Translations under genes and position numbers: made by a program
Notes under the pieces: model-generated
Databases searched by the model: none
Told to the model about the DNA's origin: nothing
The model's input: only the letters and a program-made list of their open reading frames with translations
Source: Streptomyces sp. Act143
GTDB taxonomy: Bacteria; Actinomycetota; Actinomycetes; Streptomycetales; Streptomycetaceae
Direction: 5' to 3'
DNA: 64,000 nt
Assembly (NCBI RefSeq): GCF_003143935.1
Contig: NZ_QFRX01000001.1
Span: forward strand, 2,661,697-2,725,696
Shown: positions 18,826 through 27,656 of the stretch, one piece after another
How the letters are laid out: every line of letters starts with the position of its first letter
Numbering within the stretch: position 1 is the first letter of the stretch

Positions 18826-21297
18826 TCAGCGGCGGCGCAGCCGCCACGTGGTCAGCAGGACGCCGCCCGCGAGCAGCAGCAACGCGCCGAGCGTGTACGG
18901 CAGGACGGTGTGGCCGGAGTCGGCGAGCGAGTCGCCCCCGTGGCCCGGGTGCCCGCCGCCCGGGTGCCCGCCGCCGGGGTGCTCACCGGGCGTCGTCTCA
19001 CTGGGCGTAGGGGTCGGGGTTGGGGTCGGGGTCGGCGTCGGCTCCGGGGTCGTCGCCCGCTCGGTGTTGGTGACCGTGCAGGTGAGGGCGGTCCCGGCCA
19101 CCACGTCCACCGTGTCGTCGCGTACCTCGACGGCGTCGCCGTCGCTGTCGGCGCAGGCCCAGTCGGAGGCGTCGTAGCCCTCGGGGCCGTCGGACTCGGC
19201 CAGGGCGTAGGAGCCCGCGGTCACCACGGCGTCGGTGACCGTGTCCGCGCCGGACGTCCCCGACAGGCCGGTGGGACCGTCGGCGGTGAGGGTCCAGTCG
19301 GCCGGTTCGGCGGTTCCGCCGTGCGCGTTGACGACCTTCTTCACCAGGGTCAGCTGGGCCTTGCAGGTGACGGTGTTGCGGACGGCGAAGGTGTTGTGTT
19401 CGCGGGTGAGTTCGACGGTGTGGGGCAGCGTGTGATCCACGCTGCCGCCGTTGGCGGAGATCAGCCGGGCGTCCTCCAGGACACATCCTTCGGGCAGCTC
19501 GACGGTCTCGTCGACGGTCGTGGAGTCGCCCACGGTGTAGCCCTCTCGGACCGCGCCCCAGTCCTGGTCGGTGGGCGTGGCGGTGTCGGGGCCGGTCAGG
19601 GTGAGGCCGGCCGAGAGCCCCTCCGGGCGGTCCTGGTGGGCGTATGCGACGCCGTCGACGAGCCAGGTCTTGTCCACCCGGACGTCGGCGGTGCGGGCGG
19701 GCCGGTTGTAGACGACGCAGCTGATCGCGGAGCTGCGCGGCACGTCCACGGTGAAGCCGGTCGGGCCGGAGTTGGTGACCGGCACCGCCGATCCGTCGTC
19801 GAGGTCGGTGCACACCGCGTTCTTGCCGCCCTGGGTGACCAGGGTGTGGTCGGGGCGCTGGGTCTCCGCCACGGTGACGTCGGCGCCGGTGACGTCGGCG
19901 GGGTAGGTCGGCTGGAAGGCCACGGCGCCGGTGCCGTCGTCGGTGGTGGTGCGGGAGTCGGGCAGGGCGCCGATGCCGGAGGTGGTGGTGGAGGCGTCGA
20001 ACTGCCAGCCCGCGCCCGCGTTCTCGGCGCCGGTGACGTCTTCGCCGGTGTTGGCCGCGGGCACGATCTGCTTGACGACCGACAGGGTGCCGTCGCAGTG
20101 GGTCAGCGCGATGTCGTGCAGGGCGGTGCCGGCCTCGGCGAAGTCGTCGGTCTGGTAGTAGTCCGCGGTCACCGGGTTGGTGGTGTCGAAGGCCTCGGTG
20201 CCGGAGATGGCCCGCAGATTGAGCCCGGAGTCGCCCTGCACACCGCTGCCGACGCCGACCGCGACGACCCGGGAGCCCTCCTTCTTGACGGCGTTGGCCG
20301 CGAAGATGCCGCCCTCGGTGTCGGCGAAGTGGGTCTGGCTGCCGTTGCCCTGGTAGGGCTTGCCCCAGCGGGTGGGGTTGCCGTCGGTGAGGACGACCAC
20401 CAGGTCGTAGTCGGGGTCGGCCTCGGCGACCGCGTTGAGCGCCTGGTCCCAGTTGGTGCCGGAGCCGAGGCCCCAGTCGGCGTACTGCTCCTTGAACGCC
20501 GTGCCGCCGGCGGCGGTGGAGACCGACATCAGCTCGGGGTGGTTGGCCGTGCCGGTGCTGGGCGAGTTCCGGTCGAAGGAGAACAGCGCGAGCCGCGAGG
20601 GGGTGCCGGTGAGGGCGTCGGTGAACTTGTTCGCCGCCGCCTTGAGGCTGTCCAGCGCGCTGCCCACGGAGGCGGACAGGTCCAGCACCAGGGCCACGTC
20701 CAGCCCGCAGTTCGCCGGCAGTTCGGGGTTGACCCGGGAGTTCTGCCAGGTGCCCGCGGAGGCGAGGTAGGGGCTCACCCCGTAGGCCGTGCTGTACATG
20801 AAGTCACGGGTGGAGGAGTAGGTCCGGCCGTCCGCCAGCGCGGGGGTCCGGAACTGGTACGTCGAGGGGTACGACACCGAGCCGCTGCCGTTGCCGGTGC
20901 GCAGCTTCGGGTTGGTGTACCAGCCGGACGGCACTCCGTCCTCGACCTGGCGGACCCAGAAGCGGGCCCCTTCGTTGGCGCCGCCGCTCCCGGTGCCGGG
21001 AACGGTGAAGTTGCAGTCGCCGTCCGCGTCGGAGGTGCATCGGGCCCAGTCGCCGGAGACCGGCGTGGTGTCGCTCTCGTCGGCGTAGAGGGCGAGCCGG
21101 ACGCCGGCCAGCGGGACGACGCCCAGGCCGCCGGTGCGGTCGCCGCCGGTCCTGACGGTGACCACGGAGGAACCGGCGGTGGCGTCAGGCACGTCGGCGT
21201 GGGCGGCCGGGGCCGGAAGGGGGGCCAGCAGGAGGGCGGTGAGCCCTGCACTGGCGGCCACCGCCGGTCCGGGCCGAAGGCGTGTGTGACGCCGCAT
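18826..21297 (-). CDS. von Willebrand factor A surface protein with C-terminal anchor
   Basis: An 823-residue exported protein. A signal peptide (about 1-34) is followed by a beta-rich region and a vWA domain. The vWA metal site is DLSAS at 206-210, Thr281 in TNWDQAL and Asp305 in LTDGNPT. Several Cna_B/prealbumin-like modules with regularly spaced Cys follow. A Thr-Pro run and a His/Gly/Pro repeat (HPGGGHPGGGHPG) lead to LADSG, a hydrophobic helix and an RLRRR tail. This is the layout of sortase substrates, but LADSG has Ser where LAxTG or LPxTG has Thr. It is probably an adhesin or pilin-like protein. ATG 21297 follows GGGAGGT. Confidence 0.88.
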   Translation of the reverse strand: MRRHTRLRPGPAVAASAGLTALLLAPLPAPAAHADVPDATAGSSVVTVRTGGDRTGGLGVVPLAGVRLALYADESDTTPVSGDWARCTSDADGDCNFTVPGTGSGGANEGARFWVRQVEDGVPSGWYTNPKLRTGNGSGSVSYPSTYQFRTPALADGRTYSSTRDFMYSTAYGVSPYLASAGTWQNSRVNPELPANCGLDVALVLDLSASVGSALDSLKAAANKFTDALTGTPSRLALFSFDRNSPSTGTANHPELMSVSTAAGGTAFKEQYADWGLGSGTNWDQALNAVAEADPDYDLVVVLTDGNPTRWGKPYQGNGSQTHFADTEGGIFAANAVKKEGSRVVAVGVGSGVQGDSGLNLRAISGTEAFDTTNPVTADYYQTDDFAEAGTALHDIALTHCDGTLSVVKQIVPAANTGEDVTGAENAGAGWQFDASTTTSGIGALPDSRTTTDDGTGAVAFQPTYPADVTGADVTVAETQRPDHTLVTQGGKNAVCTDLDDGSAVPVTNSGPTGFTVDVPRSSAISCVVYNRPARTADVRVDKTWLVDGVAYAHQDRPEGLSAGLTLTGPDTATPTDQDWGAVREGYTVGDSTTVDETVELPEGCVLEDARLISANGGSVDHTLPHTVELTREHNTFAVRNTVTCKAQLTLVKKVVNAHGGTAEPADWTLTADGPTGLSGTSGADTVTDAVVTAGSYALAESDGPEGYDASDWACADSDGDAVEVRDDTVDVVAGTALTCTVTNTERATTPEPTPTPTPTPTPTPSETTPGEHPGGGHPGGGHPGHGGDSLADSGHTVLPYTLGALLLLAGGVLLTTWRLRRR

Positions 21298-21525
21298 GGG
21301 CGACCTCCCGAAGTCGTGGACTCCGGGTAATTTATCCAGACAAACCACCCATTCCATGACAATCGCCCTGTGTGTTCGTCACCCCACCCCCGGGTGCGCC
21401 GTGGCACACGCTCTCGGCGTCGCGGTGCGGGGCGGCGACCTGCTCCCAGCGGGCCTCGTCGCGCACCCCCAGCAGGGCGAGCCGCACAGGAAACAGGCGG
21501 GTTTCCGCCAAGCGTGACACGCCGA

Positions 21526-21554
21526 TTGACGGGCCTCAGCCGCCCCTCTACTTT
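21526..21554 (+). promoter_or_regulatory. Candidate housekeeping promoter for the GH43-type gene
   Basis: TTGACG at 21526-21531 and TACTTT at 21549-21554 are separated by exactly 17 bp. This fits the consensus of the principal Streptomyces sigma factor. The predicted transcript would begin near 21561, about 55 bp before the ATG at 21616. The rest of the intergenic stretch 21298-21525 shows no gene. Confidence 0.5.
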
Positions 21555-21566
21555 CCATTCGCATCA

Positions 21567-21600
21567 TCGAACCTTGTTCGAAATATCGACACGATGTCGA
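21567..21600. promoter_or_regulatory. Two palindromes between promoter and start of the GH43-type gene
   Basis: TCGAA (21567-21571) and TTCGA (21577-21581) form one inverted repeat. TCGACA (21586-21591) and TGTCGA (21595-21600) form a perfect 15-bp palindrome just upstream of the ribosome site CAGGAG. Their place downstream of the predicted promoter suits repressor binding. The regulator is unknown. Confidence 0.4.
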
Positions 21601-21615
21601 CCTCCAGGAGAGCTC

Positions 21616-23040
21616 ATGCCCGCAGAGCCGCCCCCCGCTCCCGCCCCCTCCACCCCCTCCGCCCCCCACCTCTCCCGCCGTCGCCTCCTCGGCATGGCCG
21701 CGGCCGCGCCGCTCGCCGCGACCGGGGCACTGGCGCTCGGCGCCGGAACCGCGCACGCCGCCGACTCGGCGTACGTGATGGGGTACTTCACCGAGTCCCC
21801 GGACATGCTGGCCGCCGACTACGGTCTGCACCTGGCCGTCAGCACCGACGGTCTGCAATGGACCCCGCTGAACCAGAACGCTCCCGTCGCCACCCCGACC
21901 GCGGGCTCCGGCGGGCTGCGCGACCCCTTCATCCTGCGCAAGCAGGACGGCACCTTCGTGGTCCTGGCCACCGACCTGTACGGCACCGACTGGACGTACG
22001 TCAGCCAGTACATCCACGTCTGGGACTCCACCGACCTGCGCACCTTCACCGGCTACCGGCGGATGAAGCTCCACGACATGAACACCCACAGCTGGGCACC
22101 GGAGGCGTTCTGGGACGCGGGCCGGGGCCAGTACGCGGTCATCTACTCGGCCGTCAACTCCAGCGGCCACAACGTGATCATGGTGAACTACACCAGCGAC
22201 TTCGTGACCGCGGGCAGCCCCCAGGTCTTCTTCGACCCCGGCTACGACGTCATCGACGGCGACATGGCGGTCGGCGTGGGCGGCTGGAACTACCTGTACT
22301 TCAAGAAGAACTCGACGCTCGTCGGCGCCCGCTCCACCTCACTGGACCCGGGCAGCTTCACCGAGTTCAGCACGGCGGTCTCGCACGGCGGCACCGAGGC
22401 GCCGACCCTGGTCAAGTCACTGACCTCCAGCACCACTTGGTACCTCTGGGGTGACACCTGGTCCCCGAACGGCGTCTTCTACGCCTGGCAGACCAGCAGT
22501 CTGGCCGCCGGCACCTGGACCGCCCTCGACCAGAAGACCTACACCCAGCCGCTCAACTCCAAGCACCTGACCATCCACCCGATCACCTCGGCCGAGTACG
22601 GCAACCTGATCGCCAAGTGGGGCACGCCCACCTGGAACCGGCTCAAGTCCTACAACTACCCGGACCGTTACGTCCGGCACTCCGACTACGTCGGCCGGAT
22701 CGACGCCTACGCCTTCGACCCGTACCCCGACTCCCAGTGGAAGCTGGTCCCGGGCCTCGCCGACTCCTCCGGGGTGTCCTTCCAGTCGGTGAACTATCCG
22801 TCCCGCTATCTGCGGCACTACAACTACGCGCTCCGACTGGACGCGAACGACGGCACGTCGACGTTCGCCGCGGACGCGACGTTCTACCGGACCGCCGGCC
22901 TCGCGAACTCCGCGTGGGCGTCGTTCCGTTCGTACAACAACCCGACCCGCTACATCCGGCACTCCAACTACCTGCTGCGCATCGACCCGATCTCCACCAG
23001 CACCGAGCAGCAGGACGCGACGTTCTACGTCGGGTACTAG
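21616..23040 (+). CDS. Secreted GH43-type glycosidase with AbfB arabinose-binding domain
   Basis: A 474-residue Tat substrate. The signal has SRRRLLGMAAAAPLA and ends near AHAA. The five-bladed catalytic domain shows the GH43 pattern: an Asp in GLRDPFIL, a middle SWAPEAFWD and a Glu in GGTEAPTLVK. About residues 335-474 are an AbfB (CBM42) beta-trefoil with three repeats: NYPDRYVRHSDY, NYPSRYLRHYNY and NNPTRYIRHSNY. The enzyme probably removes arabinose or related units from plant arabinoxylan. ATG 21616 follows CAGGAG. It is preceded by its own promoter and followed by a strong hairpin. Confidence 0.88.
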   Translation: MPAEPPPAPAPSTPSAPHLSRRRLLGMAAAAPLAATGALALGAGTAHAADSAYVMGYFTESPDMLAADYGLHLAVSTDGLQWTPLNQNAPVATPTAGSGGLRDPFILRKQDGTFVVLATDLYGTDWTYVSQYIHVWDSTDLRTFTGYRRMKLHDMNTHSWAPEAFWDAGRGQYAVIYSAVNSSGHNVIMVNYTSDFVTAGSPQVFFDPGYDVIDGDMAVGVGGWNYLYFKKNSTLVGARSTSLDPGSFTEFSTAVSHGGTEAPTLVKSLTSSTTWYLWGDTWSPNGVFYAWQTSSLAAGTWTALDQKTYTQPLNSKHLTIHPITSAEYGNLIAKWGTPTWNRLKSYNYPDRYVRHSDYVGRIDAYAFDPYPDSQWKLVPGLADSSGVSFQSVNYPSRYLRHYNYALRLDANDGTSTFAADATFYRTAGLANSAWASFRSYNNPTRYIRHSNYLLRIDPISTSTEQQDATFYVGY

Positions 23041-23057
23041 GCATCCGGGCAGCAGAA

Positions 23058-23094
23058 CGGCCGCTGACGCGAGGTGGTCTCCCGTCAGCGGCCG
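23058..23094. terminator. Bidirectional terminator hairpin
   Basis: CGGCCGCTGACG (23058-23069) and CGTCAGCGGCCG (23083-23094) form a perfect 12-bp stem with a 13-base loop. It lies between the convergent GH43-type gene and the ProX-like gene and could stop transcription from both sides. There is no U-tract, which is usual in Streptomyces. Confidence 0.75.
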
Positions 23095-23106
23095 GTCGTC
23101 ACCGCG

Positions 23107-24072
23107 TCAGGACGCCAGGCCGGCCGTCTTCAGCCACGCCTTCGCGACGTCCAGCGGGTCCTTGTTGTCCAGCTGCACCTGGGAGTCCAGGTCGAGGAGC
23201 GTCTTGGTGTCCAGCTTCGCCGAGACCGCGTTGAGCGCGTCCACGCCCTCCTGGGAGAGGCCGCTCTTGTAGACCAGCGGGGTCACGTTGGCGAACCCGA
23301 AGAGGTTCTCCGGGTCCTGGAGGACCACGAACTTGTTCTTGGTGATGTTCGGGTCCGTGGTGAAGACGTCCGCGGCCTGCACGGTGTCCTTCGTCAGCGC
23401 CGCCACGGTCAGCGGGCCGCCCGCGTCGAGCGCCTTGAAGGACTTGAACTTCAGGCCGTACACCGACTCCAGGCCCTTCAGGCCCTGCTGCCGGGTCTGG
23501 AACTCGGGTGAGCCGCCGATCACCAGGTCGGGAGCGGCGTCCTTGAGGTCCGCGAGGGTGGACTCGCCGGTGAGGCTGTACTTCTTGGCGGTCTCCGCGT
23601 TGATGCTGACGGAGTCCTTGTCCTCGGCGGACGACGACTCCAGCAGCGTCAGCTTGCTGTCGAGCTTGGCCTTGACGGCCGCGTTGACCTCGTCGGCCGA
23701 CTTCTGCTCCGCCTTGGCGTCGAGATACGACAGCAGCGAGCCGTTGTACTCGGGCAGGACGGTGATGGAGCCGTTCTTCAGCAGCCCGTAAGTGACCTCG
23801 CGGGAGCCGACGTTGGGCTTGTAGGTGACCTTGATGCCCTTGGCCTTCAGGGCCTCGCCGTAGATGTCGGCGAGCAGGATGCTCTCGGCGAAGTTGTTGG
23901 AGCCGACGACGACCGTGTCGCCGCTCGCGGCCTTGCCGCTGTCCTCGGCCAGGGGGTCCGAACCGTCGTCGGAGCCGCATCCCGCGAGCAGGGCCGCCGA
24001 GGCGGCGAGCGCGACGGCCATCGCGCCGGGATGCTTCCGAAGGGACCTGCTGCGTGGGGCGTTGGAAGTCAC
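23107..24072 (-). CDS. Glycine betaine/choline-type ABC substrate-binding lipoprotein (ProX/OpuCC-like)
   Basis: A 321-residue lipoprotein: a hydrophobic signal ending LLAGC, then an OpuAC-type binding fold. Motifs include VVVGSNNFAESILLADIYGEAL, YKPNVGSREVTYGLLKNGSI and LPEYNGSLLSYL near the N-terminus and FTTDPNITKNKFVVLQDPENLFGF in the second half. These proteins capture quaternary amines outside the membrane. The matching permease and ATPase genes are probably those at 29775-32265, about 5.7 kb away. The start is GTG 24072, the ribosome site being weak. Confidence 0.9.
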   Translation of the reverse strand: MTSNAPRSRSLRKHPGAMAVALAASAALLAGCGSDDGSDPLAEDSGKAASGDTVVVGSNNFAESILLADIYGEALKAKGIKVTYKPNVGSREVTYGLLKNGSITVLPEYNGSLLSYLDAKAEQKSADEVNAAVKAKLDSKLTLLESSSAEDKDSVSINAETAKKYSLTGESTLADLKDAAPDLVIGGSPEFQTRQQGLKGLESVYGLKFKSFKALDAGGPLTVAALTKDTVQAADVFTTDPNITKNKFVVLQDPENLFGFANVTPLVYKSGLSQEGVDALNAVSAKLDTKTLLDLDSQVQLDNKDPLDVAKAWLKTAGLAS

Positions 24073-24165
24073 GATTCCCGTTCCGGGCTGTGGGCTGATG
24101 AGAGACAGACTTTGGTGCAGGTTGTGGTGCGGGACAAACACGTGCACTGATCCAATCCAGCCAGT

Positions 24166-24230
24166 TCTTGATCAGTCAAGAGCAGCCTGGTCACCAATTG
24201 GCGTCGATATGTTGCCTGTTGTGAACAACA
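24166..24230. promoter_or_regulatory. Two palindromes in the ProX-conservon 2 divergent promoter region
   Basis: TCTTGA (24166-24171) and TCAAGA (24176-24181) form a 16-bp palindrome. TGTTGT (24217-24222) and ACAACA (24225-24230) form a 14-bp one. They lie centrally in the 292-bp gap between two divergent units. TTGACA at 24275-24280 could be a -35 element for conservon 2, but no good -10 follows. The assignment is by symmetry only. Confidence 0.4.
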
Positions 24231-24364
24231 AGTTAATCAACCCGCAAGGCGGCACGCCTGCCCGTAATGGATTCTTGACACGGACGCACATGATCCACAT
24301 CCCGATGAGGCGGTAGTCTCCGCTTTGTCGGCGAGCGATCAGAATCGGTCAAGAAGGAGGCCTG

Positions 24365-26746
24365 TTGTCCATACGGGGTTTCACCGACCGCTGGACCTTC
24401 AGGCGCAAGCTCAACCTGCTGGTCGGCGTGCCGCTGACCGTGGTCGCGGTGCTGCTCGCCTACCTCATCGCCGACCAGGTCGGCCGGTCCTCGGACGCCT
24501 CGGACGCCGCCCGGCTGGTCCGGGACAGCAGCGAGGTCGCGACGCTGGTGGACCGGCTGGAGGCCGAGCACCAGCAGGCGATCCTGCTCTCCGTGCGCCA
24601 CGAGGCCACCAACGACGGCGGCACCCCCTCGCAGGACCCGTACCGCGACGCGCAGCTCGCGGTGGACCGGCAGGTCGAGACGGTCCGCAGGACCTTCGGC
24701 GACCGGCTCCCCGTCGAGGAGGCCCAGGCCCTCAAGGAGATCAACGGCCTGGAGAGTCTGCGCGACACCGTCGAGCAGGGCTATCTCCCCGCCGACAACA
24801 TCGACCCGGCGTACACCAGCGCCGCCAAGGCCCTCATCGACGGCCTCGGCCTGGACCGCAACGCCGCCCTCGCGGCCACCTTCACCGGCAACCTCCTCGA
24901 CTCGCTGCTGCGCGCCGACGCCGCCCACAGCGCCTTCGAGACCGGCGTCTTCTCCGCGACGACCGGTGACTCCAACGCGCTCATCGAGTTCATCGGCGCG
25001 ATCGGCTCCCACGACGAGTACACCCACCAGGCCGACCGCTTCGCCCGGTTCGCCACCGAGGAGCAGGCCGAGCAGCTCGCCGGGATCGAGCACAACAGCG
25101 CCCAGGCCGTCATCAACGAGCAGTACGCCGAGCTCCAGATCGACCCCAGCTCGCTGCAGGCCGAGACCCCGGCCGCGATCCGTGAGGCCTTCCGGACGGC
25201 CTTCGACTCCTATCCGTCGTACCGCAAGCAGGCCAGTGTCCGGCTCGGCATCACCACCTCGCTCATCGACCGGATCGCCGACCGCGCCGACGCCGCCTCC
25301 GCCGACGCCCTGCACAACGCCGTCCTGCTGCTGGCCCTCGCGCTGCTCGGCTTCGTCGTCTGGTTCGCGCTCTCGGTGGCGGTACGGCGCTCCGTGGTCC
25401 GCCCGGTGCAGGCCCTGACCGGCGCTGCCCGGCAGGTCGCCGACGTCGCCGGGCGCGAACTGGCCCGGGTGGCCGACGACGACGCCGAGGACGACACCCC
25501 GCCGCGGCTCGGCGAGGTGCCGGTCACCGCCCGCGACGAGATCGGCGAGCTCGCCGAGGCCTTCAACCACGTGCAGACCACCGCGGTCGCCCTGCTCCAG
25601 CGCCAGGTGCTCAGCCGCCGCAACGTCGCCGAGATGTTCGGCAACGTGGGCCGCCGGGTCAGCAACCTGACCTCCCGTCAGCTGTCGTTGATCGACGCCG
25701 TGGAACGCGGCGAGACCGACCCCGAGCTGCTCGAACGCCTCTACAGCATCGACCACATCGCGGTCCGCCTGCGCCGCAACGCCGACAGCCTGATGCTGCT
25801 CGCCGGCATCCGCGAGACCGGCCTCGGCTCCGGTCCCGCCGCGCTCACCAACGTCGTACGGGCCGCGCTCGGGCAGATCGAGGGCTTCCGGCGGGTCCGG
25901 CTCCAGGCCCGCAGCGAGGTCATGGTCGAGCCGGACGTCATCGGCGACCTGACCCTGATGGTCGCCGAACTCGTCGAGAACGCCGTGTCGTTCTCGCCCG
26001 AGGGCAGCCCGGTCGAGGTGACCGTGCAGAACGCGGCCGAGGGCGCGGTGATCGTGGTCGCCGACCACGGCCTGGGCATGAGCGCCGACCGGCTCGCCGA
26101 GGAGAACGCCCGCCTGGTGCGCCGCGAACGCCTCGACCTGGTCCCCACCAAGGTGCTCGGTCTGTTCGTGGTCGGCACGCTCGCCCGCCGCTGGGAGATC
26201 TCCGTCGTCCTCACCCGCACCGCGGGCGGCGGCGTCACGGCCGAGGTGACCCTGCCGTCCTCGCTGCTGCTGCCGGCGGCCGCCGTGGCAGCGCCGATCG
26301 CCACGACACCCGCCGCCGAGCACACCGAGGCCGGCCCGCGGCCCGCCTCCGACGACCCCACGGGGCCGCTGCCGCGCCGGATCCCCCGGCGGGAGGCCGC
26401 CGAGAAGTCCGTCGAAGAGGCCGTCGAGGGGGCCGTCGAGGGGGCCGTCCTCATCCCCAGGGCCCGCAGCGGCGAACCGATCGCCGCCGAGACGCCCGGC
26501 GCCTCCCGCCCCTTGCGCCGCCGTGTCCGCGGCGCCACCCTCCGCACCACCGACACGGCCGCCCGCCCCGTCGTACGGCAGGAGGCCCGTCCCGCCGACG
26601 CGGAAGCCGTCCGCTCGGCCCTCGACGAGTTCGAGGCCGCCGTGGAGCGCGCCCACCGCGACAGCAACAGCGACACGGCGTCCACCCCGTACCCGACCCC
26701 CCGCAAGCTGGACCAGAACCACCTCCCGGAAGGAGCGGAGCAGTGA
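24365..26746 (+). CDS. cvnA: Conservon 2 sensor-kinase-like protein CvnA (NIT domain)
   Basis: A 793-residue membrane protein. A helix at about 17-38 is followed by an extracellular NIT-type helical domain, a second helix at about 320-340, a HAMP linker and the ATPase domain. That domain has a DH pair at Asp463-His464 (a candidate phosphorylation site), an N-box (ELVENAVSFSP) and a G1 box (DHGLGMS). A long charged tail follows. It starts at TTG 24365 after a perfect AAGGAGG, and its stop overlaps the cvnB GTG (GTGA). It heads the second conservon and keeps the His that its paralogue at 15138 lacks. Confidence 0.93.
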   Translation: MSIRGFTDRWTFRRKLNLLVGVPLTVVAVLLAYLIADQVGRSSDASDAARLVRDSSEVATLVDRLEAEHQQAILLSVRHEATNDGGTPSQDPYRDAQLAVDRQVETVRRTFGDRLPVEEAQALKEINGLESLRDTVEQGYLPADNIDPAYTSAAKALIDGLGLDRNAALAATFTGNLLDSLLRADAAHSAFETGVFSATTGDSNALIEFIGAIGSHDEYTHQADRFARFATEEQAEQLAGIEHNSAQAVINEQYAELQIDPSSLQAETPAAIREAFRTAFDSYPSYRKQASVRLGITTSLIDRIADRADAASADALHNAVLLLALALLGFVVWFALSVAVRRSVVRPVQALTGAARQVADVAGRELARVADDDAEDDTPPRLGEVPVTARDEIGELAEAFNHVQTTAVALLQRQVLSRRNVAEMFGNVGRRVSNLTSRQLSLIDAVERGETDPELLERLYSIDHIAVRLRRNADSLMLLAGIRETGLGSGPAALTNVVRAALGQIEGFRRVRLQARSEVMVEPDVIGDLTLMVAELVENAVSFSPEGSPVEVTVQNAAEGAVIVVADHGLGMSADRLAEENARLVRRERLDLVPTKVLGLFVVGTLARRWEISVVLTRTAGGGVTAEVTLPSSLLLPAAAVAAPIATTPAAEHTEAGPRPASDDPTGPLPRRIPRREAAEKSVEEAVEGAVEGAVLIPRARSGEPIAAETPGASRPLRRRVRGATLRTTDTAARPVVRQEARPADAEAVRSALDEFEAAVERAHRDSNSDTASTPYPTPRKLDQNHLPEGAEQ

Positions 26747-27192
26747 GTGAGCCGACCTCGCCCGAACTGCAGGCCGCCGCAGCCGACTTCACCTGGCTGT
26801 TGAATCGTTTCGCGACCGAGACCGCCGGTGTCGTCGACGCCATCGCCGTCTCCTCCGACGGACTGCTGATCGCGGTCTCCGAGCTGCGTGAGCACGCCGA
26901 CTCCGAACGCCTCGCCGCGATCGTCTCCGGCATCACCAGCCTGGCGGCGGGCGCCTCCGGCAACTACGGTCTCGGCGGCCTCAACAAGGTCATCATCGAC
27001 CTGGAGGGCGGCCACGTCCTGGTCTCCGCGATCGGCAGCGGCGCCGTCCTCGGCGTGGTCACCGACAAGGAGGCCAAGCTCGGCAACATCGCCTACGAGA
27101 TGACGGTGTTCGCCAACCGGGCCGGCAGCGCGCTCAGCCCCGAACTGGTGCTCGCGCTGAAGAACAGCGTCGGCTCGCCGACGGCCCTGTAG
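26743..27192 (+). CDS. cvnB: Conservon 2 Roadblock/LC7 protein CvnB
   Basis: A 149-residue Roadblock/LC7 protein (FTWLLNRFATETAGVVDAI, then SSDGLLIAVS, ERLAAIVSGITSLAAG, KVIIDLEGGHVLVSAIG). GTG 26743 overlaps the cvnA stop by four bases and has GGAAGGAG upstream. It should regulate the GTP cycle of the CvnD encoded two genes downstream. It is closer to the typical cvnB sequence than the conservon 1 copy. Confidence 0.94.
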   Translation: MSEPTSPELQAAAADFTWLLNRFATETAGVVDAIAVSSDGLLIAVSELREHADSERLAAIVSGITSLAAGASGNYGLGGLNKVIIDLEGGHVLVSAIGSGAVLGVVTDKEAKLGNIAYEMTVFANRAGSALSPELVLALKNSVGSPTAL

Positions 27193-27212
27193 CCCGGACG
27201 GACGGACACAGC

Positions 27213-27656
27213 ATGGCGGACGGCTCCCCGGCCCCGGGCGCCCCACCCCCGGGCGGCGACCCGGCGGTCGGCCCCGCCCCCGCCGTACGGCCGTTCCTGG
27301 TCACCGCGGGCCGGGTGGCGTCCAGCGCACCCGGCCGGACCATCCCCGTGGAGACCCAGGTGGTGGCCACCGCCGAAGGTCTCGGCGACCTCGACAAGCT
27401 CTCCTTCGAGCAGTACGACATCGTCGCCGCCTGCCGGCGGCCGCAGTCCATCGCGGAACTCGCGGCACGGCTGCGGCTGCATCTCAACGTGGTCCGGGTC
27501 CTCGCCGAGGACCTGCGCGAAGAGGGACGGCTGACGGTGCACGTGCCCGACTCCGAAGCCACGCACGACGCTTCCGTCCTGCGCAGACTGATCGATGGCC
27601 TGCGCGCCATCCCCGACTCCGGGAAGGTACTCCGTGACAACGGCGACAACGGCTGA
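27213..27656 (+). CDS. cvnC: Conservon 2 DUF742 protein CvnC
   Basis: A 147-residue DUF742 protein with a Pro/Gly-rich N-terminus and then VRPFLVTAGRVASS. The core has FEQYDIVAACRRPQSIAELAARL and VVRVLAEDLREEGRLTVHVP. ATG 27213 lies 20 bp after cvnB. Its 3' end overlaps cvnD by 23 bp. It is the third component of the conservon. Confidence 0.93.
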   Translation: MADGSPAPGAPPPGGDPAVGPAPAVRPFLVTAGRVASSAPGRTIPVETQVVATAEGLGDLDKLSFEQYDIVAACRRPQSIAELAARLRLHLNVVRVLAEDLREEGRLTVHVPDSEATHDASVLRRLIDGLRAIPDSGKVLRDNGDNG

